From: Ovis canadensis
Taxonomy: Eukaryota > Chordata > Mammalia > Artiodactyla > Bovidae
Direction: 5' to 3'
DNA length: 64,000 nucleotides
Assembly: GCF_042477335.2 (NCBI RefSeq)
Contig: NC_091245.1
Coordinates: 230,639,501 to 230,703,500, forward strand
The notes below the pieces were generated by a model that searched no databases, had not been told where the DNA came from, and saw only the letters and a list, made by a program, of their open reading frames with translations. Of this stretch, positions 51,801 through 54,093 are shown piece after piece (within the stretch, counting starts at the first letter, position 1; every line of letters starts with the position of its first letter). The position numbers were made by a program, and so were the translations under genes.

Positions 51801-54093
51801 TCCAGTATTTTTAGAGCTTGGAGAATCCCACGGACAGAGGAGTCTGGAGGGCTATGGTCCATAGGGTCTCAAAGAGTTGGCCACAACTGAAGTGACATAG
51901 CATGCATGTGTAATTATGAGAGGGATACGTGTATGTTAATGGCTTGGGTTCAAAAACATTTTACTGATAAATATGAGATCAAAAAAAGCCTGCAGACTAC
52001 TGCTTTATGGCATCTAATTATCTAAGTTTTCTACTTAGTAAACCAAACAGCAAAAAAAAAAAAAAAAAAAAGAAAGAAAGAAAGAAAAGAAAGTTAGAGG
52101 GGGAAAAAACTTAGGAAGGTTCTAATTAGGAAAAGTGATTTTTATTTTAGGTAACTTTCTTATCTTTTGTGTTTTAAAGAAGGCCTATATCATCTGGTTT
52201 CACTAGACATTCTTAATGAAATGGTTAATAGTATTTTTTTTTAAAGCATAATGAAGCCTTCATAGTTCCATGATATGTATACATTTGAAAGCACTTCGCC
52301 GGAGAAAGGCAGATAAAGCTAAAATGACTAGAGAACGACTCTCAGATTTAGGGTCCAGAACGACACATACTGATCTCTGGGTGTTTCCACATCTAGAAGT
52401 TTCATCTCGTAGTCTTCTATACTAACCTCTCAGATACAGTTTCTCCTAAAGTCACGCGTGGTGCACTACCGCCTTAGTGAGATAAAGGGTGATACAATGC
52501 AACTCTCTTTTGTTGTTGCAGAGGTGTTAAAGCTACTTGAGCATCTCATGTTTGACACTTCAGTCAGCATTGTTATCACGGAGCCCGCAGATCATGGTTC
52601 AGTCATTCCTGGCATCTGGGCTCTCTCTGTTTCCAAGCAGATAAAACTACAGTGGTCATTACTTTACTGTTACTGCAGTAGCAAATGGTAGGTCTTTCAT
52701 TTCTCCTAGGTGAAAACCGACCCACACTTTCCTTTTTGAGAAACTCTGTGACAAAGAAAATGTGACCAGTCCTTTGGCACTGAACACAGAGGCAACATGA
52801 GACCTGTGTACTTGTTCTACTGGGCTGGGAAAGTGACTCTGACTTCTGAGCATCCCAAGTATCTTTTGCACACCCACTTCCGGCAGGAGGGGATATCAGA
52901 GAAGTGCCAGGGTTTCAGGACTCAGCATTTATCCTCTCGGGCCCTCATTTCCTTTTGGGGATCACAAAGGACAAAACCCACACAGAGCAACACTGTAGGT
53001 CATTTAAACCTCTTTTACAAATTAAAGTTTCACTTTCTGAGAAAGAAAAGAAACTATCTGAACTGCCCTAAGAAATAAAGGATATACTTAAACAGCCCCC
53101 ATACTCACACGCAATTATGCATATAAGATCTAAACTGCCATATTTTACATTATTATATATAAAGATCTATTAAGACAGATAGATCTTCTATCTCAATCTA
53201 GGGGAAAAAGAGTGACATATTTGATCAAATTAAAAATTTAGGAGCAAATTCTACTGTTTCAGGTCATCTGCTTCTGAGGGAAAGAGGTCTTTCTTTCTAG
53301 GCCCTGATTTTTCATACTGTGCTGTGTCGTGACCTACACTTGACTTACAGGAAATAATAAGGGGGAAGGACATAGTGTTTAGCCTTCTGTGGACAGACAA
53401 GTATATACTGGTAGTTTAATTTCATGACCTCACCCATATAACTAAAGCTATTTTTACTTGGGGCTGTTATTATGAAACTATTACCATATAAAACATACCA
53501 AAAATATATTTATTGACTTGCAAAAGAAAATGCAAGCAAAGAATTAACAGATACTGTACCAGTTTTTTTTTAAACCCCACACTTCTCTTAGTAAAACTTC
53601 AGTTTTCATTGTTTAAAAAGATCAATCTGAAAAAAAAGGTCAAACTTAGAAAGATGGATTAAACATGCTAGTACTTATTTCTTGCAGGTGAACTGTCAAC
53701 ATGTCAATAATTTAAAAATTTATTCCTTTCATAAAAAGCCTAACTAGAAACTAAAAGCATAAGAAGTTTTCTTCAACTTCAGAACAACATGTGTATTCTA
53801 GCTACTGCTATAATATATTAATGAATACAAGCTGAAAAAAGCAGAAAGAAGTACTCTCCCAACTTAATGCGTTCGATTCTGTGCATTGAGCTTTCTTGAA
53901 TATATTATGGCAATGGCCACCAAGTGTGGAATCTGGCCACTCCTCAAGGGTTATCATTCTCCCAGTTAGAAAAATGGTCTGATTGTTTACAAACAAAAGA
54001 GCTCTCCCTGCTTACCTTTTTATAATTCCCCTCCATATCCAATGGGGATTCTTGACTGATGATGTCATCCATTCCATCACTGTCCAAATTCAT
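1707..54093 (-). CDS. SCHIP1: SCHIP1 short isoform, seven-exon coding region (join of the exons listed separately)
   Basis: Schwannomin-interacting protein 1 is a coiled-coil adaptor that binds merlin/NF2; its IQCJ-SCHIP1 form is known at axon initial segments and nodes of Ranvier with ankyrin-G. On the minus strand the exons join 54093-54016, 36530-36412, 13117-13000, 10667-10470, 9539-9416, 6906-6813 and 1758-1707, a frame of 783 nt (260 residues). All six introns have GT donors and AG acceptors and compatible phases. The protein has an acidic N-terminus, a SCHIP-1 family core ([19 protein letters not shown] near residues 32-50), two serine/acidic CK2-like stretches (about 79-95 and 116-129), a basic/Met-rich helix (about 130-165) and a C-terminal coiled coil (about 195-258). 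Longer isoforms would splice upstream exons lying outside this window onto the second exon. The identity rests on recognising the family sequence and is very secure; use of the short isoform in this animal is inferred. Confidence 0.95.
1950..2156 (-). repeat. two CHR-type SINEs in tandem, minus orientation
   Basis: Each unit ends with the typical reversed head, CAGGGAAGTCCCT at about 2039-2050 and CAGGGAATTCCCT at about 2143-2155, preceded by the reversed tRNA-like box (GAATTGAACCTGGGGCC; CCAGGGACTGAAGCTG). In intron-side orientation they are sense to SCHIP1. Confidence 0.75.
2157..3789. other. intron 6, mostly unique sequence
   Basis: Contains an old L2-like fragment at about 2295-2440 (GTGCCAGGCACACTGCT followed by a CTCATGGGGC block). 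The rest shows no recognisable element or exon-like frame. Confidence 0.5.
3793..4036 (+). repeat. RTE-BovB LINE 3' end
   Basis: Typical 3' terminus: ACTTTGGCCACCTGATG, GATGCTGGGAAAGA, GGATGGCATCATGGA, ending GACTGAACAACAACAC. In translation it matches the BovB C-terminal motif [16 protein letters not shown]. 5'-truncated. Confidence 0.9.
4170..4366. repeat. MER5A-like hAT-Charlie DNA element
   Basis: Near-palindromic ends with GAGTCATCAGGAAAGCTTTAA and the reverse-type arm AGCTCCCCAGGTGATTCCAA, and a GAACCATGG terminal part. The pattern matches the non-autonomous MER5 family; old and diverged. Confidence 0.65.
4890..5310 (-). repeat. CHR-type SINE interrupted by a truncated Bov-tA SINE
   Basis: The outer element reads reversed CHR sequence (TATTTATTAGCTGTGCTGGATC ... 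GGGTTGAACCCCCGG ... GGAAGCCCC). Inside, about 5061-5160, sits a GCTGCTGCTGCTAAGTCGC ... GACCCCATAGACGG block typical of a reversed Bov-tA/BovA2 start. The younger SINE landed in the older one. Confidence 0.7.
5311..6394. other. intron 6, unique sequence
   Basis: No exon-like frame or repeat recognised, except short pyrimidine runs near 5755-5770. The small open frames at 5917-6464 show no family similarity I know. Confidence 0.45.
6397..6450 (-). repeat. short Bov-tA SINE remnant
   Basis: CACGCATGCTCAGTCACTCAACCATGGCCGACTCTTTGAGA is the diverged tail of a reversed SINE. The rest is missing. Confidence 0.6.
6536..6733 (-). repeat. Bov-tA-type SINE
   Basis: Full-length reversed SINE (TGTCTGACTCTTTGCAACCCC, TCCATGGGATTCTCCAGGCA, AGGTTCTTTACCACTAGCGCC). 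It lies only about 80 bp from the sixth coding exon, on its 3' side in intron 6. Confidence 0.92.
6813..6906 (-). CDS. SCHIP1: SCHIP1 sixth coding exon (coiled coil)
   Basis: The acceptor CCCAG ends at 6907 and the donor is AG|GTCAGT at 6812. The 94 nt complete Ser213, code for residues 214-243 ([18 protein letters not shown] and on to EDLT) and give two bases of Arg244. It carries the leucine-rich centre of the coiled coil. If intron 6 were retained, the frame would read about 21 more residues to a stop near 6746. Confidence 0.95.
6990..7016. repeat. (CA)n/(TA)n microsatellite
   Basis: CACACACACACACACACATATATA, a short simple repeat in intron 5 just upstream of the sixth exon. Confidence 0.85.
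7017..8119. other. intron 5, unique sequence
   Basis: No repeat family or exon recognised. Small A-rich runs near 7870-7890. Short frames on both strands do not resemble known proteins. Confidence 0.45.
8120..8262 (+). repeat. CHR-type SINE with exact 17-bp target-site duplication
   Basis: TTAAGACTCCTTGCTTGCA, GAGTTCGACCCC and GGGGAACTAAGATCC mark a CHR-type SINE. It is flanked by identical AAAATACTGAAGGTATT at 8120-8136 and 8246-8262. Confidence 0.85.
8263..9184. other. intron 5, unique or very old sequence
   Basis: Contains an AT-rich part around 8340-8700 that may be old L1/L2-like DNA, and an ATA-rich patch at 9060-9145. Nothing else is assignable. Confidence 0.35.
9185..9260 (+). repeat. 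L2-like LINE remnant
   Basis: The CGCCAGGCACTGTGCTAGAAGCTGGGGAT core is the conserved 3'-end motif of L2-type elements. Lies about 155 bp from the fifth coding exon. Confidence 0.5.
9416..9539 (-). CDS. SCHIP1: SCHIP1 fifth coding exon (start of C-terminal coiled coil)
   Basis: The acceptor CTTCAG ends at 9540 and the donor is GAAA|GTAAGTG at 9415. The 124 nt code for residues 172-212 plus the first base of Ser213. The peptide starts [18 protein letters not shown], followed by a heptad-like segment with I/L at spacing 3-4 (about 195-212), the beginning of the coiled coil used for dimerisation and partner binding in this family. From memory other mammals have Met where this copy has Leu at the fourth position, a conservative change. 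Confidence 0.95.
9885..10085 (-). repeat. MIR SINE
   Basis: The core CCCCATTTTGTAGATGAGAAAACTGAGAC with AAGCACT upstream and a TGGCAGGGCT part downstream is diagnostic of the ancient mammalian MIR. The orientation call is tentative. Confidence 0.75.
10470..10667 (-). CDS. SCHIP1: SCHIP1 fourth coding exon (acidic patch plus basic Met/Ala helix)
   Basis: The acceptor CACAG ends at 10668 and the donor is CTC|GTAAGC at 10469. The 198 nt are exactly 66 codons, residues 106-171. The exon begins [11 protein letters not shown], has an acidic patch ([13 protein letters not shown], about 117-129), then an alanine/methionine/lysine-rich helical segment (about 130-165) and ends SPVADL. Both junctions are phase 0, so skipping would keep the frame. 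It is the largest coding exon in the window. Confidence 0.96.
10856..11010 (+). repeat. 5'-truncated Bov-tA SINE with target-site duplication
   Basis: Begins within the SINE (CCCCTGGAGGAGGGCATGG) and ends at CAGCTTAGCACA. Flanks AGCATTTAGTGGG (10857-10869) and AGCATTTAATGGG (10998-11010) differ by one base and are read as the duplication. In intron 3. Confidence 0.82.
11105..11255 (-). repeat. L1 3'-end fragment with (AT)n
   Basis: Reversed L1 tail (TTTTCATTGGCATATAGTTCC, TGTACAGCAAAGTGAATC) that degenerates into TGTGTGTATG and then about 14 AT units at 11216-11245. Confidence 0.8.
11652..11853 (-). repeat. Bov-tA-type SINE
   Basis: Reversed SINE (TTGCTAAGTCGAGTCCCACTC, CCATGGGCTGTAGCCCGCCAG, CTTTACCACTGAGCCACCAGG). 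AAGGAAAAGT occurs on both sides (11644 and 11852 regions), a likely target duplication. Confidence 0.9.
12058..12560 (-). repeat. L1 3' end (3'UTR and ORF2 end), minus strand
   Basis: Reversed L1: ATTGGCATATAGTTGCTTTACAA, CAGTAGGTTCTCATTAG, ATTCCACATATATGTG, and TAGGTCCATCCACGTCTCTGC. About 500 bp, diverged, with no open frame of note. Confidence 0.85.
12672..12862 (+). repeat. Bov-tA-type SINE
   Basis: Forward SINE from GAAGGCCTTCCCCAATGGCTC to AAGAATCAGACACGACTGAG. Its 3' edge is about 140 bp from the donor side of the third coding exon. Confidence 0.9.
13000..13117 (-). CDS. SCHIP1: SCHIP1 third coding exon (acidic Ser/Asp stretch)
   Basis: The acceptor CTGCCCAG ends at 13118 and the donor is ATG|GTGAGT at 12999. 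The 118 nt complete Arg66 and code for residues 67-105. It contains [17 protein letters not shown] (about residues 79-95), a run of Ser in acidic context suitable for casein kinase 2. CK2-regulated ankyrin-G binding is described for this protein, but I cannot say from sequence that this is the exact site. The exon ends in phase 0 with SPM. Confidence 0.95.
13118..14749. other. intron 2 start, unique sequence
   Basis: No repeat or exon identified. There is a possible old L2/MIR trace near 13390-13450 and 14640-14740 (CATCTGTAAAACAGGG is MIR-like). GATCAACTCGTCTGATAGCTGA at about 14291-14312 recurs inverted at about 13634-13656 (see findings). Confidence 0.45.
14752..15215 (+). repeat. two nested BovB LINE 3' ends
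   Basis: An older BovB 3' end starts at 14752 and runs to GACTGAGCGATAG near 15009. A younger, shorter BovB 3' end (AAAGATTGAAGGCAGG ... GACTGAACTGAAC) follows to about 15193. Then the A-rich AACAACAAAG tail of the first copy resumes. GAGCGATAG / GAGTGACAG on the two sides look like the diverged target duplication. Confidence 0.8.
15216..15731. other. intron 2, unique AT-rich sequence
   Basis: Nothing recognisable; the region 15480-15720 is strongly AT-rich. Confidence 0.4.
15722..16042 (-). repeat. BovB LINE 3' end with target-site duplication
   Basis: Reversed BovB tail starting with (TTCAG)n and GTCGCTCAGTCCTGTCCG, ending in the ATGAATACCCAGGACTGATC block. TAGAATTATAT occurs at 15722-15732 and 16032-16042, an exact 11-bp duplication. 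Confidence 0.92.
16043..17333. other. intron 2, unique sequence
   Basis: Overlapping small frames occur in the GC-richer part at 16560-16890, but none has recognisable similarity or exon-like splice flanks. No repeats recognised. Confidence 0.4.
17334..17542 (+). repeat. Bov-tA-type SINE
   Basis: GGGGCTTCCTGGGTGGCTCAATGG head, GTTCGATCCCTGAGGG B-box region, tail GTCCAACATGACTGAGTGACC. First of two same-orientation copies. Confidence 0.92.
17566..17777 (+). repeat. Bov-tA-type SINE (second of a tandem pair)
   Basis: GGGCTTCCCAGGTGGCTAAGTGG to GACTGAAGTGACTAAGCAGCAGC. Only about 24 bp separate it from the previous copy. Confidence 0.92.
17778..18325. other. intron 2, unique sequence
   Basis: No assignable repeat or exon. 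Confidence 0.4.
18335..18472 (-). repeat. truncated Bov-tA SINE
   Basis: Reversed: TCATGTCCAACTCTTTGCGACC to GCCATTTCCCTCTCCAGGGA. The tRNA-like half is missing. Confidence 0.87.
18473..19128. other. intron 2, unique sequence
   Basis: Nothing recognised. Confidence 0.4.
19129..19340 (-). repeat. Bov-tA-type SINE
   Basis: Reversed SINE with GTTGCTAAATCGTGTCCGACTC and CTTTACGGCTGAGCCACCAGGG ends; complete. Confidence 0.92.
19850..20365 (+). repeat. CHR-type SINE split by a BovB insertion
   Basis: The CHR head GGGACTTCCCTGGAGGCCCAG starts at about 19855 and reaches GGTCTGGGAACTT. BovB sequence occupies about 19934-20312. The CHR end (GGGAACCAACATTCTGCATGCC...CCAAAAAAACC) then resumes. GGGAACT / TGGGAACC at the junctions fit a target duplication. 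Confidence 0.8.
19934..20312 (+). repeat. BovB LINE 3' end nested in CHR SINE
   Basis: Contains GAAAGACTCTTGAGAGTCCC, ACTTTGGCCACCTGATTCG, GGCAGGAGGAGAAGGGG and ends CGACTGAACTGACCTGAACTG. The translated part matches the BovB C-terminus ([16 protein letters not shown]) in an open frame of 109 codons. Confidence 0.9.
20598..21065 (-). repeat. L1 3'-end fragment
   Basis: Reversed L1 tail: TGAAGTATAGTTGCTGTACAG, AGATTCCACATATAAGTGATATC, AAGTCCATCCATGTTGCTGC. Old and diverged. Confidence 0.82.
21066..22424. other. intron 2, unique sequence
   Basis: Contains an open frame of 133 codons at 21651-22052 that I do not recognise. It has no splice support and I do not call it a gene. A short (CATT)n-like patch lies near 21186-21200. 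Confidence 0.4.
22425..22620 (-). repeat. MIR SINE
   Basis: ATCTACTATGTTGTAGGCACTT, CTCCACTTTACATATAAGAAAATC and AGGTCACAAAGCTGGCA follow the MIR consensus order. Orientation is tentative. Confidence 0.7.
22990..23895 (+). repeat. RTE-BovB LINE, reverse-transcriptase part to 3' end, internally deleted
   Basis: Encodes BovB reverse-transcriptase segments: [34 protein letters not shown] and the catalytic [12 protein letters not shown] (RT motif YADD at about 23352-23363). The open frame is 22915-23700. After KIT at about 23561 it jumps directly to the [10 protein letters not shown] block: roughly 230 nt present in the copy at 44-45 kb are missing. It then loses frame before the C-terminal [11 protein letters not shown] part. 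5'-truncated; not capable of autonomous movement. Confidence 0.92.
24325..24465 (-). repeat. CHR-type SINE
   Basis: TTTTTTTTGACTGTGCCACAC, GGGATCTTAGTTCCCTGACC, and the end GACTGCCAGGGAAGTCCCT, reversed orientation. Confidence 0.85.
24603..24808 (-). repeat. Bov-tA-type SINE
   Basis: GCTGCTGCTGCTGTTTAGC to TTACCACTGAGCCACCTGGG. TAAGGTCTGTG at 24598 and AAGGTCTGTGAGG at 24808 give a target duplication. Confidence 0.9.
24809..25550. other. intron 2, unique sequence
   Basis: No repeat or exon recognised. Confidence 0.4.
25555..25705 (+). repeat. CHR-type SINE, diverged
   Basis: GGAATTCCCTGAAAATCCAGTGG head, GACACAGGTTTGATCC box, A-rich tail AACAACAAAAAAATAAAA. Confidence 0.75.
25862..26250 (+). 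repeat. BovB LINE 3' end, diverged
   Basis: GAAGACTCTTGAGAGTCGC, ATCTTGGCTACCTGATGCG, GATGCTGGGAAAGATTG and tail TTAGCAACTGAACAACAACA. Older than the other BovB copies, with many substitutions and small deletions. Confidence 0.87.
26251..27435. other. intron 2, repeat-free AT-rich block
   Basis: No transposable element recognised over about 1.2 kb. At 26695-26830 there is a cluster of homeodomain-type cores (AAAATTAATTGCACCTAATTAA). Regulatory function is a guess from composition and lack of repeats. Confidence 0.4.
27436..27733 (-). repeat. BovA2 dimeric SINE with target-site duplication
   Basis: Two related reversed halves: GTCACTTCAGTCGTGTCCGAC ... TTCTCC, then GTCACTCAGTTGTGTCCGACC ... 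TTCTCC, linked by ATGAAAGTGAAAAGTGAAAG. AAAGGTGCTCT occurs at 27436-27446 and 27723-27733. Confidence 0.93.
28111..28351 (+). repeat. Bov-tA SINE with target-site duplication
   Basis: GAGCTTCCCTGTTGGCTCAGTGG to a (CAA)n tail at 28318-28341. AAATAAAATCT is repeated at 28111-28121 and 28341-28351. Confidence 0.93.
28352..30170. other. intron 2, longest repeat-poor block
   Basis: About 1.8 kb without any element I recognise and without exon-like frames. Candidate conserved non-coding DNA, by absence of repeats only. Confidence 0.4.
30171..30340 (+). repeat. CHR-type SINE
   Basis: GGGACTTCCCTGGCAGTCCTG head, AGATTCCTGGTCAGGGAGATC, and an A-rich tail. AAAACCTTTT / AAAACCTTTA flank it. Confidence 0.82.
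30445..30928 (+). mobile_element. solo LTR, ERV1-like endogenous retrovirus
   Basis: The element is bounded by TGTTAGGG and CTGAAACA (TG...CA), 484 bp. The U3 part holds CACCATAGTAACCATTTGC. The poly(A) signal AATAAAGTCTCTTGC at about 30820 is followed by a U5 with CATTTCCGAGCG. The flanking tetranucleotides CTGC (30441-30444) and CTAC (30929-30932) fit a 4-bp duplication with one change. No primer-binding site or internal viral genes follow, so it is a solo LTR. The class is inferred from the pattern. Confidence 0.72.
30929..31557. other. intron 2, unique sequence
   Basis: Nothing recognised. Confidence 0.4.
31550..31797 (-). repeat. Bov-tA SINE with target-site duplication
   Basis: Reversed SINE (GCGTGCGTGCTAGGTCACTTC ... 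ACCACCTGGGAAGCCC). AAACTGAAGTT (about 31551) and AAAGTGAAGTT (about 31782) flank it, with one mismatch. Confidence 0.9.
31798..32100 (+). repeat. L2-like LINE remnant
   Basis: Order of ATTCATTAATTCAG, GTGAACAAAACAAAGATCTGC, and the CTCTTGAGGTTAAT block matches old L2 3' ends. A call on pattern only. Confidence 0.45.
32221..33675 (+). mobile_element. 5'-truncated L1 LINE insertion with perfect 22-bp target-site duplication
   Basis: The same 22 bases are found at 32221-32242 and 33654-33675. Between them are the end of L1 ORF2, a 3'UTR with a G-rich stretch (about 33570-33595) and an A-rich tail (33622-33653). The insertion point (CT|AAAA) fits L1 endonuclease preference. A fully preserved duplication and an unbroken frame indicate a fairly recent insertion, antisense to SCHIP1. 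Confidence 0.95.
32247..33345 (+). pseudogene. L1 ORF2 C-terminal fragment, frame intact
   Basis: Reading from the truncation point ([15 protein letters not shown]) the frame stays open to the stop at 33343-33345, about 366 codons; the first Met is at 32362. Recognisable blocks are [37 protein letters not shown], the Cys-rich end [18 protein letters not shown] with its CX3C...HX-type region altered to Y/C, and [13 protein letters not shown]. It lacks the endonuclease and reverse-transcriptase domains, so it is a dead fragment despite the open frame. Confidence 0.9.
33676..34020. other. intron 2, unique AT-rich sequence
   Basis: Possibly older L1-derived DNA (A-rich, similar style to what follows) but not assignable. 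Confidence 0.35.
34021..34440 (+). repeat. old L1 ORF2-end fragment
   Basis: ACTGCTGGTAGGAGTGTAACTTG, GGAATTCCACTCCTAGGAATGTACC, GCAGCACTATTTATAAGAGC and CACAGTGGAATG follow the L1 ORF2 end in order, with many stops and indels. Confidence 0.8.
34955..35090 (+). repeat. MIR SINE remnant
   Basis: CTCATTTTACAAAAACGAGGAAACTGAGG and TTGTTCAAGTCTCAGAGTTAG match the MIR core. Confidence 0.65.
35091..35684. other. intron 2, unique sequence
   Basis: Nothing recognised. Confidence 0.4.
35685..35852. repeat. MER5A-like DNA element
   Basis: GTGACCTATGGACTGGCAG, CCACCCAGACCTACTGAATCAG, and AAATCCCCAAGTGACAC resemble MER5 arms; diverged. Confidence 0.6.
35910..35963 (+). repeat. 54-bp direct repeat, copy 1
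   Basis: Base-for-base identical to 36822-36875. It begins AACAACATGGGTTTGAACTG and ends CTTTTTTCAATAG. Flanking DNA differs on both sides. Confidence 0.9.
36412..36530 (-). CDS. SCHIP1: SCHIP1 second coding exon (first exon of the family core)
   Basis: Acceptor TTTTAG at 36531-36536 and donor CG|GTGAGT at 36411. The 119 nt code for residues 27-65 plus two bases of Arg66. The peptide starts [16 protein letters not shown] and includes [12 protein letters not shown] and a Ser/Lys-rich end, the most conserved part of the SCHIP-1 domain as I recall the family. This exon should be shared by all isoforms because the upstream junction is phase 0. It is isolated: about 17.5 kb of intron upstream and 23.3 kb downstream. 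Confidence 0.95.
36805..37018 (+). repeat. Tigger-like DNA transposon fragment, containing copy 2 of the 54-bp repeat
   Basis: CTGACTCTTGAACAACATGGG followed by GTGAACCGCACACAGG and the closing GGGTCACCTGTAG resembles TcMar-Tigger-derived elements. Copy 2 of the 54-bp repeat is 36822-36875. The fragment lies about 270 bp upstream of the second coding exon on the minus strand. Confidence 0.65.
37155..37345 (+). repeat. L2-like LINE remnant
   Basis: ATTAATTCATTCAACTGACAGGCACC, AGGCAGGAGCCATACTG and CAGCTTACAGTCTTGGTGGGG follow the L2 3'-end order. Confidence 0.55.
37346..38500. other. intron 1, mostly unique sequence
   Basis: A MER5-like patch (CATCAGAATTTCCTGTAGAGAC) at about 38205-38330. 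Otherwise no assignable feature. Confidence 0.4.
38502..38752 (+). repeat. compound minisatellite of six units, each a fixed core plus (TG)n
   Basis: The core CATACTAGCAGCTATAGAG recurs starting at 38502, 38540, 38590, 38630, 38671 and 38720, each followed by 14-30 nt of TG repeat (some with GCG or CATG interruptions). Periods are 38-50 bp. The last core has CACACTAG and the fifth lacks the leading C. Confidence 0.95.
38753..39424. other. intron 1, unique sequence
   Basis: Nothing recognised. Confidence 0.4.
39425..40255 (+). repeat. L1 3' end with (AT)n and a nested BovA2 SINE
   Basis: GAACTTGTGGTACATTTATAC, ATTACTCAGCCATAAAAAGG and AGAGCCTCTTATACAGAGTG are ORF2-end remnants with frame breaks. 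Then come the 3'UTR, a tract of about 23 AT units at 39834-39880, the SINE, and the final L1 tail TTGTTGTAGGGCAGAAACC with A-run. Confidence 0.88.
39890..40178 (+). repeat. BovA2 dimeric SINE nested in L1
   Basis: GAGAAGGTGATGGCACCCC ... GACTGAGCGACTTCC, linker CACTTTTCACTTTCATGCA, second half ending GCGACTTAGCAGCAGCAG. CATTGTTGT / CATGTTGTTGT on the two sides are the target duplication. Confidence 0.92.
40320..40660 (+). repeat. long CHR-type SINE (CHR with extended body)
   Basis: GGGGCTTCCCTGGTGGCTCAGTGG head, then a body with GGGCAACTAAGCCCAAG, AGAGAAAAGCCCATGAAGC and an A-rich tail (AATTAACAAATAAATAAAAT). Confidence 0.8.
40675..41290 (-). repeat. old L1 fragment (L1M-like)
   Basis: Reversed L1 ORF2 end: ACATTCTGGTATATTTCC, AATGGCTGCATGCCATTCTATC, AAGTGGAATTACCAGATCAG and CCAATTTACATGCCCACCAGC. 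Strongly diverged. Confidence 0.75.
41542..42048 (-). mobile_element. solo LTR, ERV2-like endogenous retrovirus
   Basis: Read on the minus strand it starts TGGTAGGTAGG (42048) and ends CCGAGGAACA (41542). A TATA box, CTTATAAAAGGAGG, lies near 41855-41865, a CT-rich leader of (CT)n follows, then AATAAA at about 41675 and a U5 with GCTGTAACACTG and GTCGCTCC. About 507 bp. No internal viral sequence or primer site adjoins, so it is a solo LTR. The target duplication is unclear (AGTGTA and GTAGTA). The class is inferred from layout. Confidence 0.72.
41765..41835. repeat. (GA)n purine-rich tract inside the LTR
   Basis: GAGAGGGAGAGAGAGAGAAAG and a second GAGAGAGAGAGAGAG run lie between the LTR TATA box and poly(A) signal. 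Confidence 0.9.
42049..42928. other. intron 1, unique sequence
   Basis: A possible MIR trace at 42060-42190 (GAAGATGAAACAGAGGCTG). Otherwise nothing recognised. Confidence 0.4.
42930..43165 (-). repeat. L1 3'-end fragment
   Basis: AATTGAAGGATAATTGCTTTACAG, AACATGAATCAGCTG and GAGTCATATAGCAAATTTCC match a reversed ruminant L1 tail. Confidence 0.82.
43166..43884. other. intron 1, unique sequence
   Basis: Nothing recognised. Confidence 0.4.
43886..45245 (-). repeat. Bov-tA SINE split by a BovB LINE
   Basis: The SINE's first part is 43886-43927 (GCTCAGTCATGTCCAACTC ... CCCCATGGACTGT). It resumes at 45087 with the same CCCCATGGACTGT and runs to GGCAGGCAGATTCTTTCC at about 45240. The repeated 13-mer (43915-43927 and 45087-45099) is the BovB target duplication. 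Confidence 0.93.
43928..45086 (-). mobile_element. RTE-BovB LINE, 5'-truncated, reverse-transcriptase region
   Basis: About 1.16 kb, ending in the (TTCAG)n-type 3' terminus at 43928. The minus-strand frame 45144-44191 encodes [75 protein letters not shown] (catalytic YADD), and [20 protein letters not shown]. The frame then shifts near 44250 and continues in another frame (44266-43943) with the C-terminal [19 protein letters not shown]. The shift is a 25-nt deletion between two GGAGATC copies. The endonuclease domain is missing. Confidence 0.93.
45246..46065. other. intron 1, unique sequence
   Basis: Nothing recognised. Confidence 0.4.
46068..46140. repeat. MER5A-like remnant
   Basis: CTCAGGGTGCATACCAATCACCTGGGG is typical of a MER5 arm; truncated by the following L1. 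Confidence 0.55.
46145..46610 (-). repeat. L1 3'-end fragment split by a Bov-tA SINE
   Basis: AAATTGGGGTATAGTTGCTTT (46160-46181), then after the SINE CTGCTTTACAATGTTGTGTTAG, AGTGAATCAGCTATATG and TATATCAACCCC continue the reversed L1. Confidence 0.85.
46180..46405 (+). repeat. Bov-tA SINE nested in L1
   Basis: GGGCTTACCAGGTGGCACCAG to AAGCGACTTAGCCCACATGC. AGTTGCTTT / AGCTGCTTT flank it. Confidence 0.9.
46638..46852 (+). repeat. BovA2 SINE, 5'-shortened, with short (CAG)n tail
   Basis: AAAGAGTCAGACACAACTGAG, linker CACTTTTCACTTTCATGCA, second half to GTGACTTAGCAGCAGCAGCAGCAG. Confidence 0.9.
47203..47375. repeat. MER5A-like DNA element
   Basis: TGCATGAGAATCACCTGGAGGG, CTGATTCAGAAGGTCTGGGGTGG and CACCTTGAGAACCATGG are strong MER5 matches. 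Confidence 0.78.
47376..48970. other. intron 1, unique sequence
   Basis: Repeat-free for about 1.6 kb. Holds a 147-codon open frame (48209-48652, plus) of unknown nature, which I do not call a gene because there is no family match, no splice signal and no biased composition. Confidence 0.4.
48973..48991. repeat. poly(A) run
   Basis: Eighteen to nineteen A's, followed by MIR-like sequence to about 49110 (TTTAGGTTGTATTAAGGATG, AGTACTTGACCCAGTG). Confidence 0.9.
49185..49420 (+). repeat. old L1 3'-end fragment (L1M-like)
   Basis: GACAGAAAGTGGATTAATG, AAACATTCTGAATTAGATAGCGG, AAAGTGTACACTTGG and TGTGAATTGTATCTCAGTTAAT follow the L1M tail in order. Confidence 0.78.
49425..51070. other. intron 1, unique sequence with a GC-richer core
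   Basis: No repeats recognised over about 1.6 kb. The part at 49850-50300 (TTTGCTCTGCTCTGGC, CCATAATTGGATGCACC) is GC-richer with short homopolymer runs. Candidate non-coding regulatory DNA, unproved. Confidence 0.4.
51072..51640 (+). repeat. Tigger-like DNA transposon split by a Bov-tA SINE
   Basis: CTGCATCTGTGGATTCAACCAACC and TTTATACAGCATTTACACTG on the left, CTGTGGGGATCCTGAAACC and GTGGATACCAAAGGCC on the right. These are the two halves of a MER2/Tigger-type element around the SINE. Confidence 0.78.
51268..51478 (+). repeat. Bov-tA SINE nested in the Tigger-like element
   Basis: AGCTTCCCTGATGGCTCAGTAGG to TCAGACATGACTGAGCACTC. Confidence 0.9.
51686..51908 (+). repeat. Bov-tA SINE
   Basis: GGGGCTTCCCAGGTGGCACTAG to CAACTGAAGTGACATAGCATGC. 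GTGTAATTATG lies on both sides (about 51675 and 51908), a target duplication. Confidence 0.92.
52050..52095. repeat. poly(A) run followed by (GAAA)n
   Basis: About 20 A's, then AGAAAGAAAGAAAGAAAAGAAAG. Confidence 0.92.
52096..54015. other. intron 1 start, unique sequence
   Basis: No transposable element recognised between the poly(A) tract and the alternative first exon. Strongly AT-rich in 53080-53780. No exon-like frame. Confidence 0.45.
54016..54093 (-). CDS. SCHIP1: SCHIP1 alternative first coding exon
   Basis: Codes for residues 1-26, beginning [10 protein letters not shown] and ending in KK, then a consensus donor (AAG|GTAAGC, donor GT at 54015-54014). ATG at 54093-54091 has A at -3, and a TAA lies in frame five codons upstream, so the frame cannot extend 5' in this exon. 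I see no convincing polypyrimidine tract plus AG directly upstream, which favours a transcript start here over an internal exon. It ends in phase 0 and joins the exon at 36530, whose first codon is GCA. The peptide is acidic (7 D/E in the first 20 residues), with no signal peptide or membrane segment. Confidence 0.86.
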